Shown: positions 17,660 to 26,492, counted from the first letter of the stretch. The stretch: 64,000 nt of DNA from Microbacterium candidum (GCF_030315975.1 NZ_JASXSZ010000002.1:496001-560000); one strand, 5' to 3'. A program made the numbers and translations. Notes: generated by a model from the letters alone, not told the origin.

Positions 17660-17908
17660 TCAGCGCGGCGTGCTGTCGCCGCGCGCGTCCGTGCTCGCCG
17701 ACGACGCCGCCCATGCGGCGCCGTTGGACACGGTCTCCATCCCCACGACGCCGGAGAGATCGGCGAACGTGGCGGACGAGCCCACGGCGATGAACGGCAT
17801 CGGAACCTCCGATCTGATCCGGCCCCACACCGGATCTTCCCCAGAACCCGCTGCCTGTCCCCACGAGCAGCGGGCGCGGACCGCCCCCAGTGACGATCCA
17901 CCATTCAT
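17660..17908 (-). CDS. Small 82-aa (or 46-aa) hypothetical protein with two strong Shine-Dalgarno sites
   Basis: The longer form (82 aa, ATG 17908) follows GAGGAGG about 6-7 nt away. A second in-frame ATG at 17800 (46 aa, beginning MPFIAVGSS) has GGAGGT 5 nt upstream; the shorter form may be the true gene. The C-terminal half is rich in Ser, Ala and Thr (WAASSASTDARGDS) with no known domain, signal peptide or cysteine pattern. An AT-rich stretch upstream (around 17920-17960) could hold the promoter. It could be a leader peptide for the cyclase gene, a small regulatory protein or a peptide precursor; no maturation enzyme adjoins it. Confidence 0.5.
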   Translation of the reverse strand: MNGGSSLGAVRARCSWGQAAGSGEDPVWGRIRSEVPMPFIAVGSSATFADLSGVVGMETVSNGAAWAASSASTDARGDSTPR

Positions 17909-17965
17909 GATGGCCCTCCTCGCACAATTAATCAAGAGGAAAGACAAATTTCCTGGAGACACCAC

Positions 17966-18670
17966 CTATGGGCGAACGAAGAGATACCCCTGCTCGTCAT
18001 CGAATCCGTCCACGATCAGGCCTTCGCCGAGGCGTGCCCGCATCGCGTCGCGGACCCGGCGGCGCCAGGCCGCCGCATCCTGCGGTTGCGCGAGACGGAT
18101 CGCCTCGATGTCGTGCGGCACTGCGACCGACGCGACCACGTCGCCGCGCGCAGGCCGCGGGGCTTTCAGATCCCACGTGACGAGGATGCGGTCGGACTCG
18201 TCGCCGCGGTTGACGCCATCATCCATCGGTCCGTAGTAGTCGACGAGGTACTCCGTGACGCGCGCGCCGAGCGACTCGAGGTTGAAGTGCGCGTTGCGCG
18301 CGACGAGCGGGTCGAATGTCCACGTGATGCGCTCAGCGCCACGCTCGAGCGCCCACTCGCGCTGATGCTCCTTAAGAGCGCGTCCGACCCCGTGCGCTCG
18401 ATGCTCGGGGAGGATCCCGGTGATGTGCGAGTGCAGGACGCGGTCGGCCGGCGGACCGAAGAAGGCGACGGATGCGCCGACCATCCGCTCGCCGTCATAG
18501 ACCCCGAACGCGTAGCTGCCGACGTGCTCGAGGGCTCGGAGGAGGTTCGCCGGCATCCCCGTGCGATCGCCGCCCCACACATCCGACAGGACCTGCGACG
18601 CCTCGTGCACGCTCGCGACCGTGTCGAGGGGACGGATGCTGAGTCCTGCCGCGAGCTGCACGACAGCCAC
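17966..18670 (-). CDS. GNAT-family N-acetyltransferase
   Basis: This 234-aa protein shows the acetyl-CoA-binding loop HRAHGVGRALKEHQREWALE (R/QxxGxG/A type) at about residues 90-110, after a strand ending in HSHITGILPE. Members transfer acetyl groups to amines of small molecules or proteins. The C-terminus ends beside its own stop at 17966. The start is uncertain between GTG 18670 and GTG 18661; neither has a strong Shine-Dalgarno. It reads divergently from the helicase gene, 229 bp away. Substrate unknown. Confidence 0.8.
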   Translation of the reverse strand: MAVVQLAAGLSIRPLDTVASVHEASQVLSDVWGGDRTGMPANLLRALEHVGSYAFGVYDGERMVGASVAFFGPPADRVLHSHITGILPEHRAHGVGRALKEHQREWALERGAERITWTFDPLVARNAHFNLESLGARVTEYLVDYYGPMDDGVNRGDESDRILVTWDLKAPRPARGDVVASVAVPHDIEAIRLAQPQDAAAWRRRVRDAMRARLGEGLIVDGFDDEQGYLFVRP

Positions 18671-18899
18671 GATACGCCGGGGACATGGTCGCCCAGGCGG
18701 GCATGGATCGTTCGCCCAGCGAGTGCTGATAGCGTGGAGGCGGCGGCGCGCCCGAACGCCCGCCTGCGTCGACGTCACACCGGCCTCTGGCCGCGTCAGG
18801 TCCCTGAACCTGTCGAAGGGTCGATCGGCGATGTCCGCGGGGCCCCCCGCATCCGCCATTCCCGCCGCGCATCCGCGGCCCCTTTCAGAAAGCACACCC

Positions 18900-20462
18900 A
18901 TGCCTTCCTTCCTCGACCTCGGCGTGCCCGCACGCCTCGCCGCCGTCCTCGCTGCCGACGGCAAGACGGAGCCGTTCGCCATCCAGCGCGACACGCTGCC
19001 CGACGCACTCGCCGGCCGCGACGTGCTCGGTCGCGGCCGCACCGGCTCCGGCAAGACCATCGCGTTCTCGCTCCCGCTGGTCGCGCGCCTGTCCGACGGC
19101 GTCCGCAGCACGTCCGGCCGCCCGCGCGGTCTCGTCCTCGCGCCCACGCGCGAGCTCGCGACGCAGATCGCGGCGACCATCAAGCCGCTGGCGGATGCCT
19201 CCGGCCTCACCGTCACGACCGTCTTCGGCGGTGTCAGCCAGCGCCCGCAGGAGCAGGCGCTCAAGGCCGGCGTCGACATCGTCGTGGCCTGCCCCGGCCG
19301 CCTCGAAGACCTCATGAAGCAGGGCGTCGTCAAGCTCGACCGCGTCGAGATCACGGTCCTGGACGAGGCGGACCACATGGCCGACCTCGGCTTCCTCCCC
19401 GGGGTCACCCGCATCCTCGCGGCGACCCCGCAGGGCGGGCAGCGGATGCTGTTCAGCGCGACGCTCGACCGGGGCGTCGACACCCTCGTCAAGCGCTTCC
19501 TGCAGAACGAGGTGCTGCACGAGGTCGACGAGGCGAGCGTCCCGCAGGGCGTCATGACGCACCGCGTCTTCCTCGTCCCGACGACCGAGGAGAAGACCGA
19601 GCTGGTGCGCCACCTCGCGTCCGGCCACGGTCGCCGCATCCTCTTCACCCGCACGAAGCACCAGGCGAAGAAGCTCGCGAAGCAGCTGACCGCCTCCGGC
19701 ATCCCGGCCGTCGACCTGCACGGCAACCTCGGTCAGAACGCCCGTGAGCGGAACCTCGCAGCGTTCGGCGCGGAGCCTTCGAAGGGCGGCGTGCGCGTGC
19801 TCGTGGCGACGGATGTCGCAGCCCGCGGCGTGCACGTCGACGAGGTGGAGCTCGTGGTCCACGTCGACCCGCCGATGGAGCACAAGGCGTACCTGCACCG
19901 CTCCGGCCGCACCGCACGCGCCGGCGCCGAGGGCACGGTCGTCACGGTCGCACTCGACGCTCAGCGCCGCGACGTGACGGACCTGCTGCGTCAGGCTCGC
20001 ATCACCGCGCCCCTCGAGCAGGTGTCCGCGGCGTCGGCCACGGTCATCGAGCTCGTCGGCGAGCCCGCGCCGAAGGTCAAGCCGGTCGTGGTCGCTCAGC
20101 CGGCCCGCGGTGGCTCGGGTTCGCAGGGCGGTCGCGGCGGTTCGTCGCGCGGTGGCGCTTCGGGTGACTCCGGCTCTGGCGGCCGTTCCGGTTCGGCGAG
20201 CCGCTCTGGTGCTGCCGGCGGCTCAGGTTCTGCGGGCCGTTCCGGTTCTGCCGGCGGCCGTGCAGGCGCCCAGGGTGGTTCGCAGGGCGGCCGCGCCGGC
20301 GCGCCGGTCAAGGCCGGGACTCCGGCCGGTCAGACTTCCCGCGGTGGCGCGGCGAACGGCTCGAACGGGCAGAAGACGGACGGGGGCGCCCCCGCGCGTC
20401 GCCGTCGGGGCGGGCGCGGGCGCGGGGGCGCCGCATCCGGCCCCCGTCCTGCCGCGCGCTGA
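18900..20462 (+). CDS. DEAD-box ATP-dependent RNA helicase with Gly/Ser/Arg-rich tail
   Basis: This 520-aa helicase has the Q-motif (EPFAIQRDTLP), motif I GRGRTGSGKT, motif II as DEAD (VLDEADHMADLG), motif III FSATLD and the second-domain motifs VATDVAARGVHVD and HRSGRTARAG. It unwinds RNA in ribosome assembly or RNA decay. The last ~130 residues are low complexity, Gly/Ser/Arg-rich with RGG-like elements, likely an RNA-binding tail. ATG 18900 was chosen as the Met right before the Q-motif region; its Shine-Dalgarno is weak. Downstream lies a nested palindrome, likely the terminator. Confidence 0.95.
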   Translation: MPSFLDLGVPARLAAVLAADGKTEPFAIQRDTLPDALAGRDVLGRGRTGSGKTIAFSLPLVARLSDGVRSTSGRPRGLVLAPTRELATQIAATIKPLADASGLTVTTVFGGVSQRPQEQALKAGVDIVVACPGRLEDLMKQGVVKLDRVEITVLDEADHMADLGFLPGVTRILAATPQGGQRMLFSATLDRGVDTLVKRFLQNEVLHEVDEASVPQGVMTHRVFLVPTTEEKTELVRHLASGHGRRILFTRTKHQAKKLAKQLTASGIPAVDLHGNLGQNARERNLAAFGAEPSKGGVRVLVATDVAARGVHVDEVELVVHVDPPMEHKAYLHRSGRTARAGAEGTVVTVALDAQRRDVTDLLRQARITAPLEQVSAASATVIELVGEPAPKVKPVVVAQPARGGSGSQGGRGGSSRGGASGDSGSGGRSGSASRSGAAGGSGSAGRSGSAGGRAGAQGGSQGGRAGAPVKAGTPAGQTSRGGAANGSNGQKTDGGAPARRRRGGRGRGGAASGPRPAAR

Positions 20463-20487
20463 CGCACCCGCTGCCCCTGCTGACCGG

Positions 20488-20569
20488 CACGGATGGCGAG
20501 ACACTGAACGGATGGCGAGAGATTCCGCACGGAATCTCTCGCCATCCGTGTTTCCGCTCGCCATCCGTG
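20488..20569. repeat. Nested double palindrome made of four CGGATGGCGAG units
   Basis: The inner arms (19 bp, 20509-20527 with 20530-20548) pair perfectly over a 2-nt loop, and outer arms CACGGATGGCGAG (20488-20500) and its complement (20557-20569) pair as well. The element follows the helicase stop and lies before a hydrolase gene. It probably forms a terminator or a mobile-repeat remnant. Confidence 0.6.
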
Positions 20570-20635
20570 CGGCGAGCGAGCGCGGCGAGTCGGAACGTGC
20601 AGAAGATGTCGGAGGCCCGTGGTTGCATCGCACGT

Positions 20636-21409
20636 ATGAGCACTGCAACCTCTGCCGATGGCACTCCGATCGCCTTCCACGTGACAGGCGAGGGTCGCAC
20701 GGTCGTCATCGTGAACGGTGCACTGTCCACCGCTGCCGACGCGAGCCCGATCGCCGAGGGGCTGGCAGCAGCAGGCTTCCGAGCCGTCACCTGGGATCGC
20801 CGCGCCCGTGGCGGCAGCGGTGACCGGCCGGGCTCGACGCCGGACGACGAGGTCGCCGACCTCGCCGCGGTGATCGACGCCGTCGGTGGCGCGGACGCGA
20901 CCCTCGGCCACTCGTCCGGCGCGATCCTCGCGCTGTATGCGGCGTCACAGGGCGTGGCGACGGGCGCCCTGTTCCTCTCCGAGCCGCCGATCCTGTTCGA
21001 CGACGAGGGCTACGGAGACGAGCTCGCCGGCCGGCTCCAGGCGCTCGTCGACGACGGACATCCGGAGGAGGCGGTGGCGACGTTCCAGATCGACGCAGTC
21101 GGTCTTCCTCGCGAGATGGTCGAGGCGGGCCGCGAGAACGGGATGCTGGCAGCCCTCGCCCCGCTCGGGCAGTCGACCGTCTACGACACGGCGCTGACGC
21201 TGCGTGCAAAGCGGCCGACCGCGGATCTCCTGAGCGTCGATCCTCCCGTGACCGTGCTCCGCGGGGAGCAGACATTCCCGTTCCTCATCGGCTCCTCCGA
21301 CCGCCTTGCACGCGAGACCCCGGGCGCCGACCTGGTCGTGGTCCCCGAGTCCGTCATGCACCGGCCCGATCCGGCCGCCACCGCCAGGGTCATCGCCGAC
21401 CGACTCTGA
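20636..21409 (+). CDS. Alpha/beta hydrolase
   Basis: This 257-aa protein has the alpha/beta hydrolase fold: oxyanion strand TVVIVNGALS, nucleophile elbow GHSSGAIL (Ser at about residue 96), and a C-terminal His in the expected position (SVMHRPDPA). The loop between strands carries WDRRARGGSGD. Such enzymes cut esters, amides or epoxides; the substrate is unknown. ATG 20636 was chosen as the Met nearest the family start, though its Shine-Dalgarno is weak. An in-frame ATG at 20606 with GGAGG nearby is possible. It stands alone between a palindrome and a converging gene. Confidence 0.8.
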   Translation: MSTATSADGTPIAFHVTGEGRTVVIVNGALSTAADASPIAEGLAAAGFRAVTWDRRARGGSGDRPGSTPDDEVADLAAVIDAVGGADATLGHSSGAILALYAASQGVATGALFLSEPPILFDDEGYGDELAGRLQALVDDGHPEEAVATFQIDAVGLPREMVEAGRENGMLAALAPLGQSTVYDTALTLRAKRPTADLLSVDPPVTVLRGEQTFPFLIGSSDRLARETPGADLVVVPESVMHRPDPAATARVIADRL

Positions 21410-21434
21410 GCAAGCAGCGGATCCCGCTAGACCC

Positions 21435-22259
21435 TCACCCGCCTGTTGTCGCCGGGTACGGGATCGTGACGGTCGAATTGGGATTGAGGCCCAGCGTGGG
21501 AGCCGACCCGGTGCACTCGGGGCAGTCGTACAGGTGACCGGCTCCACGGCCGTCGGTCGAGTAGGTGACGAGAGGAGCGCCGTTCGGCCACGCGACGTAG
21601 GTGCGCGAGACTCCGGAGACCTCGTCCGTGATGACGACACCCGTTCCCGCCGCCGTCAGCGCCGCCGTCGCGTCGCACGAACTGCTCTGGTTCCCGCCGT
21701 CGTCGACGATGACGCACGTCATCTGTCCGGTCGTCCCGCCTCCCCAGACGAGCGCGCCCTGGATGTCGGCCAGCAGGCGGGGCGAGCCCGCATCCCAGTG
21801 ATAGTGGTCGCTGGCAGCCTGCCAGCTCGCGAGGTACTGCGCGGGGATCGTCGCTTGCGGAGCGGGCGCTCCGGCCTCCGCGGCCACCGACGTCCCGATG
21901 CCGACGCCGACCGCGAGCGCGAGGACGACGGCCGGGATGCCGAAGCCCAGAACCGCCCGGCGCGACCACCTGCGTCCCGTCGACCGCGGAGGGTCGACCG
22001 GCTCAGGATTCGCGGCGTCGATGACAGTCGCGCCGACCGCATCGATCGTGTCGACGGCCTCCTGCCTCGACTCGACGTCCACGTCAGGTGGGGGCGGCCC
22101 CGCCGCATCCATCGACGCACGTTCGTCGCCCCCACGCGCTTTGTTCTCGAGGACCTCGAGCCGTGCCAACCCCGTCGGATCGTCGCCGAGATCCGCATCC
22201 ATGCCGTACGCCCGCACGCGCAGCGCGGCGAGCTCCGCGGCCTCATCGTCGGTGAGCAT
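21435..22259 (-). CDS. Single-pass membrane protein, unknown function
   Basis: This 274-aa protein has a cytoplasmic N-terminal half (acidic, Pro-rich), one hydrophobic segment (AVLGFGIPAVVLALAVGVGI, about residues 97-116), and an extracytoplasmic C-terminal domain with a cysteine pair (CPEC) near the end. It begins with ELAALRVRAYG, a sequence typical of actinobacterial putative anti-sigma-like or membrane-anchored hypothetical proteins, but no motif confirms that. ATG 22259 was chosen as the first clear Met before ELAALR. It converges with the hydrolase gene; role unknown. Confidence 0.7.
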   Translation of the reverse strand: MLTDDEAAELAALRVRAYGMDADLGDDPTGLARLEVLENKARGGDERASMDAAGPPPPDVDVESRQEAVDTIDAVGATVIDAANPEPVDPPRSTGRRWSRRAVLGFGIPAVVLALAVGVGIGTSVAAEAGAPAPQATIPAQYLASWQAASDHYHWDAGSPRLLADIQGALVWGGGTTGQMTCVIVDDGGNQSSSCDATAALTAAGTGVVITDEVSGVSRTYVAWPNGAPLVTYSTDGRGAGHLYDCPECTGSAPTLGLNPNSTVTIPYPATTGG

Positions 22260-22320
22260 GCGCCCATTCTCGCCCCGGATCGACCGCACGCAGCGGCCGC
22301 GGCCGAACGTGCGGGAGCGC

Positions 22321-23304
22321 TCAGGGCTCGAGCGTGAGGGATGCCGGGATCGGCACGATCTCCTCGCGAAGACGGATGATCCGCTGCGCGTGATCGGCGA
22401 GGCGCAGATCCTCGTCGGTCTCGGGGATCCAGGCCGGCACCGGCAGCGCGATCCCGTCGTCGCTCGGCACGACGAAGACGCTCATGCACCGGGTCGTCAC
22501 GGTGGAGTCGTGCGGCGTGCGCGGGTCGGCGGTCGACACGCGGATGCTGATGTGCATGCTCCGCTCGGTCGTGTAGATGATGCGCGCGTCCACTTCGGCG
22601 AGGTCGCCGATCCGCGCGGGGGCGAGGAAGTGGATGCCTCCCGAGTAGACGCCGATGGCCGCGGCATCCTGGGTCCATGCCGTCGCGGCCGCCGAGGCGG
22701 CCTCGTCGATCCACCGCATCACGGTGCCGCCGTGCGCCTTGCCGCCGAAGTTCACGACGCTCGGCGGGACGGGGAACCGCAGAGTCGTATGGGGTGCGAG
22801 CGATGCCGTCGTGTAGTCCTCGTCGAGCATCAGGGTCTTGATCGCGGCGCGCGACGTGATGCGGTCGAGCGCAGCGGCGGACAGCTTGCGGTCGGAACGA
22901 GACCCTGGCTCCCATACCGGAACTTCGGCCGGGTGTCCGTCCGCGCCCTTCGCGACGAAGACGAGGATGCAGGTCGTCGCCGGCGTCATCGTCTGCCCGC
23001 TGACCTCGCCCGACGAGACGGTCGCGATGATGTGCATGCTCGTGCGGCCCGTGTGGACGATGCGCGCGCGCACCTCCACGAGACTGCCGGGCGGGATGGG
23101 GCGGCGGTGGCGGACGTTGCCGACGTACGCGGTGACGCAGTAGGCGCCGGACCAGCCCACCGCGCACGCGAATCCGGCCTTGTCGATCCACTCCATGACG
23201 CTGCCCGCCGCGACCGAACGGCCGCCCGCGGCCGTGTCCGACGGGGCGGCGAGGAACCGCAGGGTGATGCGGTCATCCCGGCCGATCAGGGGCGTCGTCG
23301 TCAC
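22321..23304 (-). CDS. Tandem hot-dog acyl-CoA thioesterase
   Basis: This 327-aa protein contains two hot-dog domains, each with the ACOT-type pattern: the first near SVMEWIDKAGFACAVGWSG and the second near GGKAHGGTVMRWIDEAASAA. Each also has a conserved 'GSLVEVRARIVHTGRTSM/GDLAEVDARIIYTTERSM' strand. These enzymes hydrolyse acyl-CoA to free acid and CoA. GTG 23304 was chosen as the start giving a normal N-terminus; the Shine-Dalgarno is weak. Chain-length preference cannot be told. It reads divergently from an SDR gene (23379), 74 bp away. Confidence 0.85.
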   Translation of the reverse strand: MTTTPLIGRDDRITLRFLAAPSDTAAGGRSVAAGSVMEWIDKAGFACAVGWSGAYCVTAYVGNVRHRRPIPPGSLVEVRARIVHTGRTSMHIIATVSSGEVSGQTMTPATTCILVFVAKGADGHPAEVPVWEPGSRSDRKLSAAALDRITSRAAIKTLMLDEDYTTASLAPHTTLRFPVPPSVVNFGGKAHGGTVMRWIDEAASAAATAWTQDAAAIGVYSGGIHFLAPARIGDLAEVDARIIYTTERSMHISIRVSTADPRTPHDSTVTTRCMSVFVVPSDDGIALPVPAWIPETDEDLRLADHAQRIIRLREEIVPIPASLTLEP

Positions 23305-23378
23305 CGCCCCAGCATAGGGCCGCGCTCTCGCCAGGCTCAGGGTGAAGGATGGGGGCACCCGAGGAACAGGAGCGCAGG

Positions 23379-24176
23379 ATGCTGGCCATCGATCTCGCAG
23401 GGAAGACCGCCGTCGTCACGGGTTCGACCGGAGGCATCGGCTTCGCGATCGCACGGGGACTCGCCGAGGCCGGTGCGCGGGTCGTCGTGAACGGACGATC
23501 CGAGGACTCGGTGGACGCCGCGCTCGCGCGGCTGCGCGACGAGGTCCCCGGCGCAGATGCCGTCGGCGTAGCTGCCGACGTCACGACCGAGGTCGGGGCC
23601 GATCTGCTCGCCGCATCCGTCGACGCGGTCGACATCCTCGTCAACAACCTCGGTGTCTTCGGAGCAGAGGAGCCGCTCGCGATCTCGGACGACGAGTGGC
23701 GCCGCTACTTCGAGGTCAACGTGCTGAGCGCGGTGCGCCTCATCCGTCTGCTCCTGCCGTCGATGACCGAACGCGGCTGGGGACGCGTGCTCAACATCGC
23801 GAGCGATTCCGCCATCGTGACGCCCTCGGAGATGATCCACTACGGCGTCTCGAAGACCGCCCTCCTCGGCGTCTCGCGCGGGTTCGCGAAGGCGGCGGCC
23901 GGCACGGGAGTGACCGTCAACTCCGTGATCGCCGGTCCGACGCACACCGGCGGCGTCGAGGACTTCGTCTATCAGCTCGTCGACGAGAACCTGCCGTGGG
24001 ATCAGGCGCAGCGCGAGTTCATGCGCCTGCATCGCCCGCAGTCGCTGCTCCAGCGGCTCATCGAGCCCGAAGAGATCGCCCACATGGTGGTGTACCTCGC
24101 CTCACCGCTCGCGTCCGCGACGACGGGCGGCGCCGTGCGGGTCGACGGCGGCTACGTCGACGCCATCCTGCCCTGA
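23379..24176 (+). CDS. SDR-family oxidoreductase
   Basis: This 265-aa classical SDR has TGSTGGIGFAIARG (NAD(P)-binding), the NNLG stabilising motif and YGVSK (catalytic Tyr/Lys). It reduces or oxidises a hydroxyl/keto group with NAD(P)H. ATG 23379 is supported by AGGAG 6 nt upstream; an in-frame ATG at 23349 lacks support. It ends in a clean stop at 24176, followed by the 382-bp region that holds the promoter and leader of the next gene. Substrate unknown. Confidence 0.9.
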   Translation: MLAIDLAGKTAVVTGSTGGIGFAIARGLAEAGARVVVNGRSEDSVDAALARLRDEVPGADAVGVAADVTTEVGADLLAASVDAVDILVNNLGVFGAEEPLAISDDEWRRYFEVNVLSAVRLIRLLLPSMTERGWGRVLNIASDSAIVTPSEMIHYGVSKTALLGVSRGFAKAAAGTGVTVNSVIAGPTHTGGVEDFVYQLVDENLPWDQAQREFMRLHRPQSLLQRLIEPEEIAHMVVYLASPLASATTGGAVRVDGGYVDAILP

Positions 24177-24230
24177 CGGGACCTCGCAGACCTTCATCCA
24201 TACGATAAGTTGTTGACCCCGACGAATACC

Positions 24231-24259
24231 TTGCCATCGATTCGCGCCGGGGGTATCAT
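24231..24259 (+). promoter_or_regulatory. Sigma-70-like promoter with TTGCCA and TATCAT
   Basis: TTGCCA (24231-24236) and TATCAT (24254-24259) are 17 bp apart, an excellent match to a housekeeping promoter. The predicted transcript starts near 24266, leaving roughly 290 nt before the ATG at 24559. Confidence 0.55.
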
Positions 24260-24558
24260 GCCTGTCGAAACCAGCGCCGTGGGAGCGCTGGCAGACACGG
24301 CGGACCAGCCACGGACTAAGTTCCGGATGTCGCCACCCGAAGCTCGCGATGCCTCGCGACCGCCTCCGCCGAGACTGGGGACACACACGCATCCGGGCGA
24401 TCCTGCTCGATCATCCACCTTCTTGACATCCGTTTCTCCTGCGCGGGGACCTCTCCGTGCCGTCGTTCGTTGCGCTCGTTTTCCGGTCACCGACATATCC
24501 GCATGCCGGCAATGGAGCCGGTGCGCAGGGCGCACGGCGCCCGGAAAGCGAGTCACTG
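24260..24558 (+). other. Long untranslated leader of the secreted Ig-like protein
   Basis: About 290 nt separate the predicted transcription start from the start codon. Short hairpins are visible, for example CAGCGC/GCGCTG near 24280. I saw no coding ORF of quality and no match by eye to the ydaO or GEMM riboswitch cores. It may be a structured leader, or the promoter is elsewhere. Confidence 0.35.
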
Positions 24559-26427
24559 ATGTCCAAGCAATCCCCCCTGCCGGCGCGCCGGCGGGGGCTC
24601 ATCGCGATAGGCGCCGTCGGCGCATGTATCGTCGCGCTCGTCACGGCGGGCGCCGCGCACGCGAACACTACGACGCCTCTGCCCGGCAGCACGTTCGAAG
24701 GCGGCGACGGCAACATGATCGTCGACAACCCCGGCGACACCGACTGGGCCAATGCCGCAGGCGTCAACTTCAAGGACGACCTGCAGTCAGGGTCGGGCGA
24801 CAACGCGTTCGGCCAAGGCACGAAGGAGGATGCGACCAACCCGACCGTCGTCTTCGGTTCGATCCCGCCCAACAAGAACGACCTGACGCGCTTCTACGAG
24901 GCGTCCGAACAGGTCTCCGGCGGGGACATCTTCCTCTACCTTGCGTGGGAGCGCGCCGTCAACATCGGTAGCGCGAACCTCGACTTCGAGATCAACCAGG
25001 CGAAGCAGACGCTGACGGACAAGTCGAGCGGGCCGGTGACGCTCAACCGGACAGCCGGCGACCTGCTGGTCTCGTACGACTTCAGTGGAAGTGGGACTCC
25101 GACTATCTCGCTCAGCACATGGATCACCACAGGGTCCGCATCGAGCTGCAACGCCAGCTCGACCCTGCCCTGTTGGGGCGGCGCGCACAACGTTCCGGCC
25201 GCCGATTACCAGGCCGCAGTGAACACCGTTGCCATCTCCGACCCGATCAAGGGCGTCAATCTGGGCGCTGGCCTGTTCGGCGAGGCGGCGATCAACCTCA
25301 CCGGCGCCGGGGTGTTCAAGCCGGGCGTGTGCCAGGCCTTCGGGTCCGCGTTCATCAAGAGCCGTTCCTCGACGTCGTTCACAGCCGAGCTGAAGGACTT
25401 CATCGCGCCGACGCCCGTGAACATCACGAACTGCGGCAGCATCACGGTCAAGAAGGTCACGCAGAACGCACCCGCGAACGACGTGACGCCGTTCCCGTTC
25501 ACGACGAGCAATCTGACACCGGCATCGTTCTCGCTCATGGGCGGCGGGCAGACCGTGTACAACAAGCTCGGCGCGGGCACGTACGGCGTGACCGAAGGAA
25601 CCGAACCGACGGGCTGGAACCCGACCGGCGTCGCCTGCGCCGACAACGCGACCAATGCGACGGTGGGTTCGATCAGCGGGGAGACCGCAACGATCACCCT
25701 CGGTGCCGGACAGAACGTGACGTGCACGTACACGAACCACTTCACGAACAGTCCGACGATCACCACGATGCTGCCGGGAGCGGATGCGAACGGAGCGGCG
25801 ACGGTGGATGTGGGCTCGAGCGTGTCGGACACGGCGACGCTGCACGGCGCGACGACGACTCCGAGCGGCACCGTGTCATACACGGTGTACTCGGACGCTC
25901 AATGCCAGAACCCGCTGCCGGGCGTGGATGCGGGTACCAAGCTCCCGCTGAACAACGGAACCGTTCCAGCATCCAACTCGGTCGCATTCAACACGGTCGG
26001 AAAGTTCTACTGGGTCGTGAGCTACTCGGGCGACGCGGACAACAACGCGGCGACGAGCACCTGCGGGTCCGAGGTCCTGACGGTCGCTCCGAAGCAACCG
26101 ACGGCGTCGACGGCGCAGAACCTGGTGCCGAACGACTCGTTCACGCTTGCGGGCGGATTCAACCCGACCGGGACGATCACGTTCAACCTTTACGGGCCCG
26201 GTGACCTGACCTGCTCGAAGGCACCGGTGATCGGGCCGCTGACAGTGACGGTCAACCAAGGGAACAACACGTACACCACGAGCAACACCGCCTCGGTGAG
26301 CGCTCAAGGCACGTACCGGTGGATGTCCACCTACAGCGGTGACGGCACGAACAACCTGCCAGTCACGTCCGCGTGCGGTGTGGAGCAGTTCACGATCAAC
26401 GACAACTACCCGACACCTGTCCCGTAA
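24559..26427 (+). CDS. Secreted protein with prealbumin-like and Ig-like domains
   Basis: This 622-aa protein has a Sec signal peptide ending AHA (about residue 37). A ~280-residue Ala/Thr/Asn-rich N-terminal domain follows. Next is a SpaA/DUF5979-type prealbumin-like domain (from TNCGSITVKKVTQNAP, ending in TCTYTNHF), then two Big_3-like repeats from about residue 420 (TTPSGTVSYTVYSDAQCQ; SGDADNNAATSTCG). Cysteines in pairs suggest disulfides outside the cell. It ends NDNYPTPVP with no LPXTG or membrane anchor, so it is secreted or held non-covalently. ATG 24559 is preceded by GGAAAG 11 nt away. It could be an adhesin or pilin-like surface component. Confidence 0.8.
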   Translation: MSKQSPLPARRRGLIAIGAVGACIVALVTAGAAHANTTTPLPGSTFEGGDGNMIVDNPGDTDWANAAGVNFKDDLQSGSGDNAFGQGTKEDATNPTVVFGSIPPNKNDLTRFYEASEQVSGGDIFLYLAWERAVNIGSANLDFEINQAKQTLTDKSSGPVTLNRTAGDLLVSYDFSGSGTPTISLSTWITTGSASSCNASSTLPCWGGAHNVPAADYQAAVNTVAISDPIKGVNLGAGLFGEAAINLTGAGVFKPGVCQAFGSAFIKSRSSTSFTAELKDFIAPTPVNITNCGSITVKKVTQNAPANDVTPFPFTTSNLTPASFSLMGGGQTVYNKLGAGTYGVTEGTEPTGWNPTGVACADNATNATVGSISGETATITLGAGQNVTCTYTNHFTNSPTITTMLPGADANGAATVDVGSSVSDTATLHGATTTPSGTVSYTVYSDAQCQNPLPGVDAGTKLPLNNGTVPASNSVAFNTVGKFYWVVSYSGDADNNAATSTCGSEVLTVAPKQPTASTAQNLVPNDSFTLAGGFNPTGTITFNLYGPGDLTCSKAPVIGPLTVTVNQGNNTYTTSNTASVSAQGTYRWMSTYSGDGTNNLPVTSACGVEQFTINDNYPTPVP

Positions 26428-26440
26428 GGGCTGAATGACA

Positions 26441-26481
26441 GGCGAAGGCCGGCACGTGTCCTCCCCGTGCCGGCCTTCGCC
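26441..26481. terminator. Bidirectional terminator, perfect 16-bp stem
   Basis: GGCGAAGGCCGGCACG (26441-26456) pairs perfectly with 26466-26481 over a 9-nt loop. It lies between genes converging at 26427 and 26493. Confidence 0.88.
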
Positions 26482-26492
26482 ATGCCCAGCTG

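Noticed and set aside
17660..17908. Small Ser/Ala/Thr-rich peptide as a RiPP precursor
   Set aside because: No maturation enzyme, leader peptidase, exporter or cysteine pattern of a known class lies beside it.
20462..20640. Insertion sequence or transposase around the nested palindrome
   Set aside because: No transposase frame was found; only the palindromic repeat is visible.
24266..24558. Possible ydaO or c-di-GMP riboswitch in the leader
   Set aside because: I looked for the conserved cores by eye and did not find them; the leader is kept as an untyped structured region.
24559..26427. LPXTG anchor on the second Ig-like secreted protein
   Set aside because: The C-terminus ends NDNYPTPVP without a sorting motif, hydrophobic helix or basic tail.
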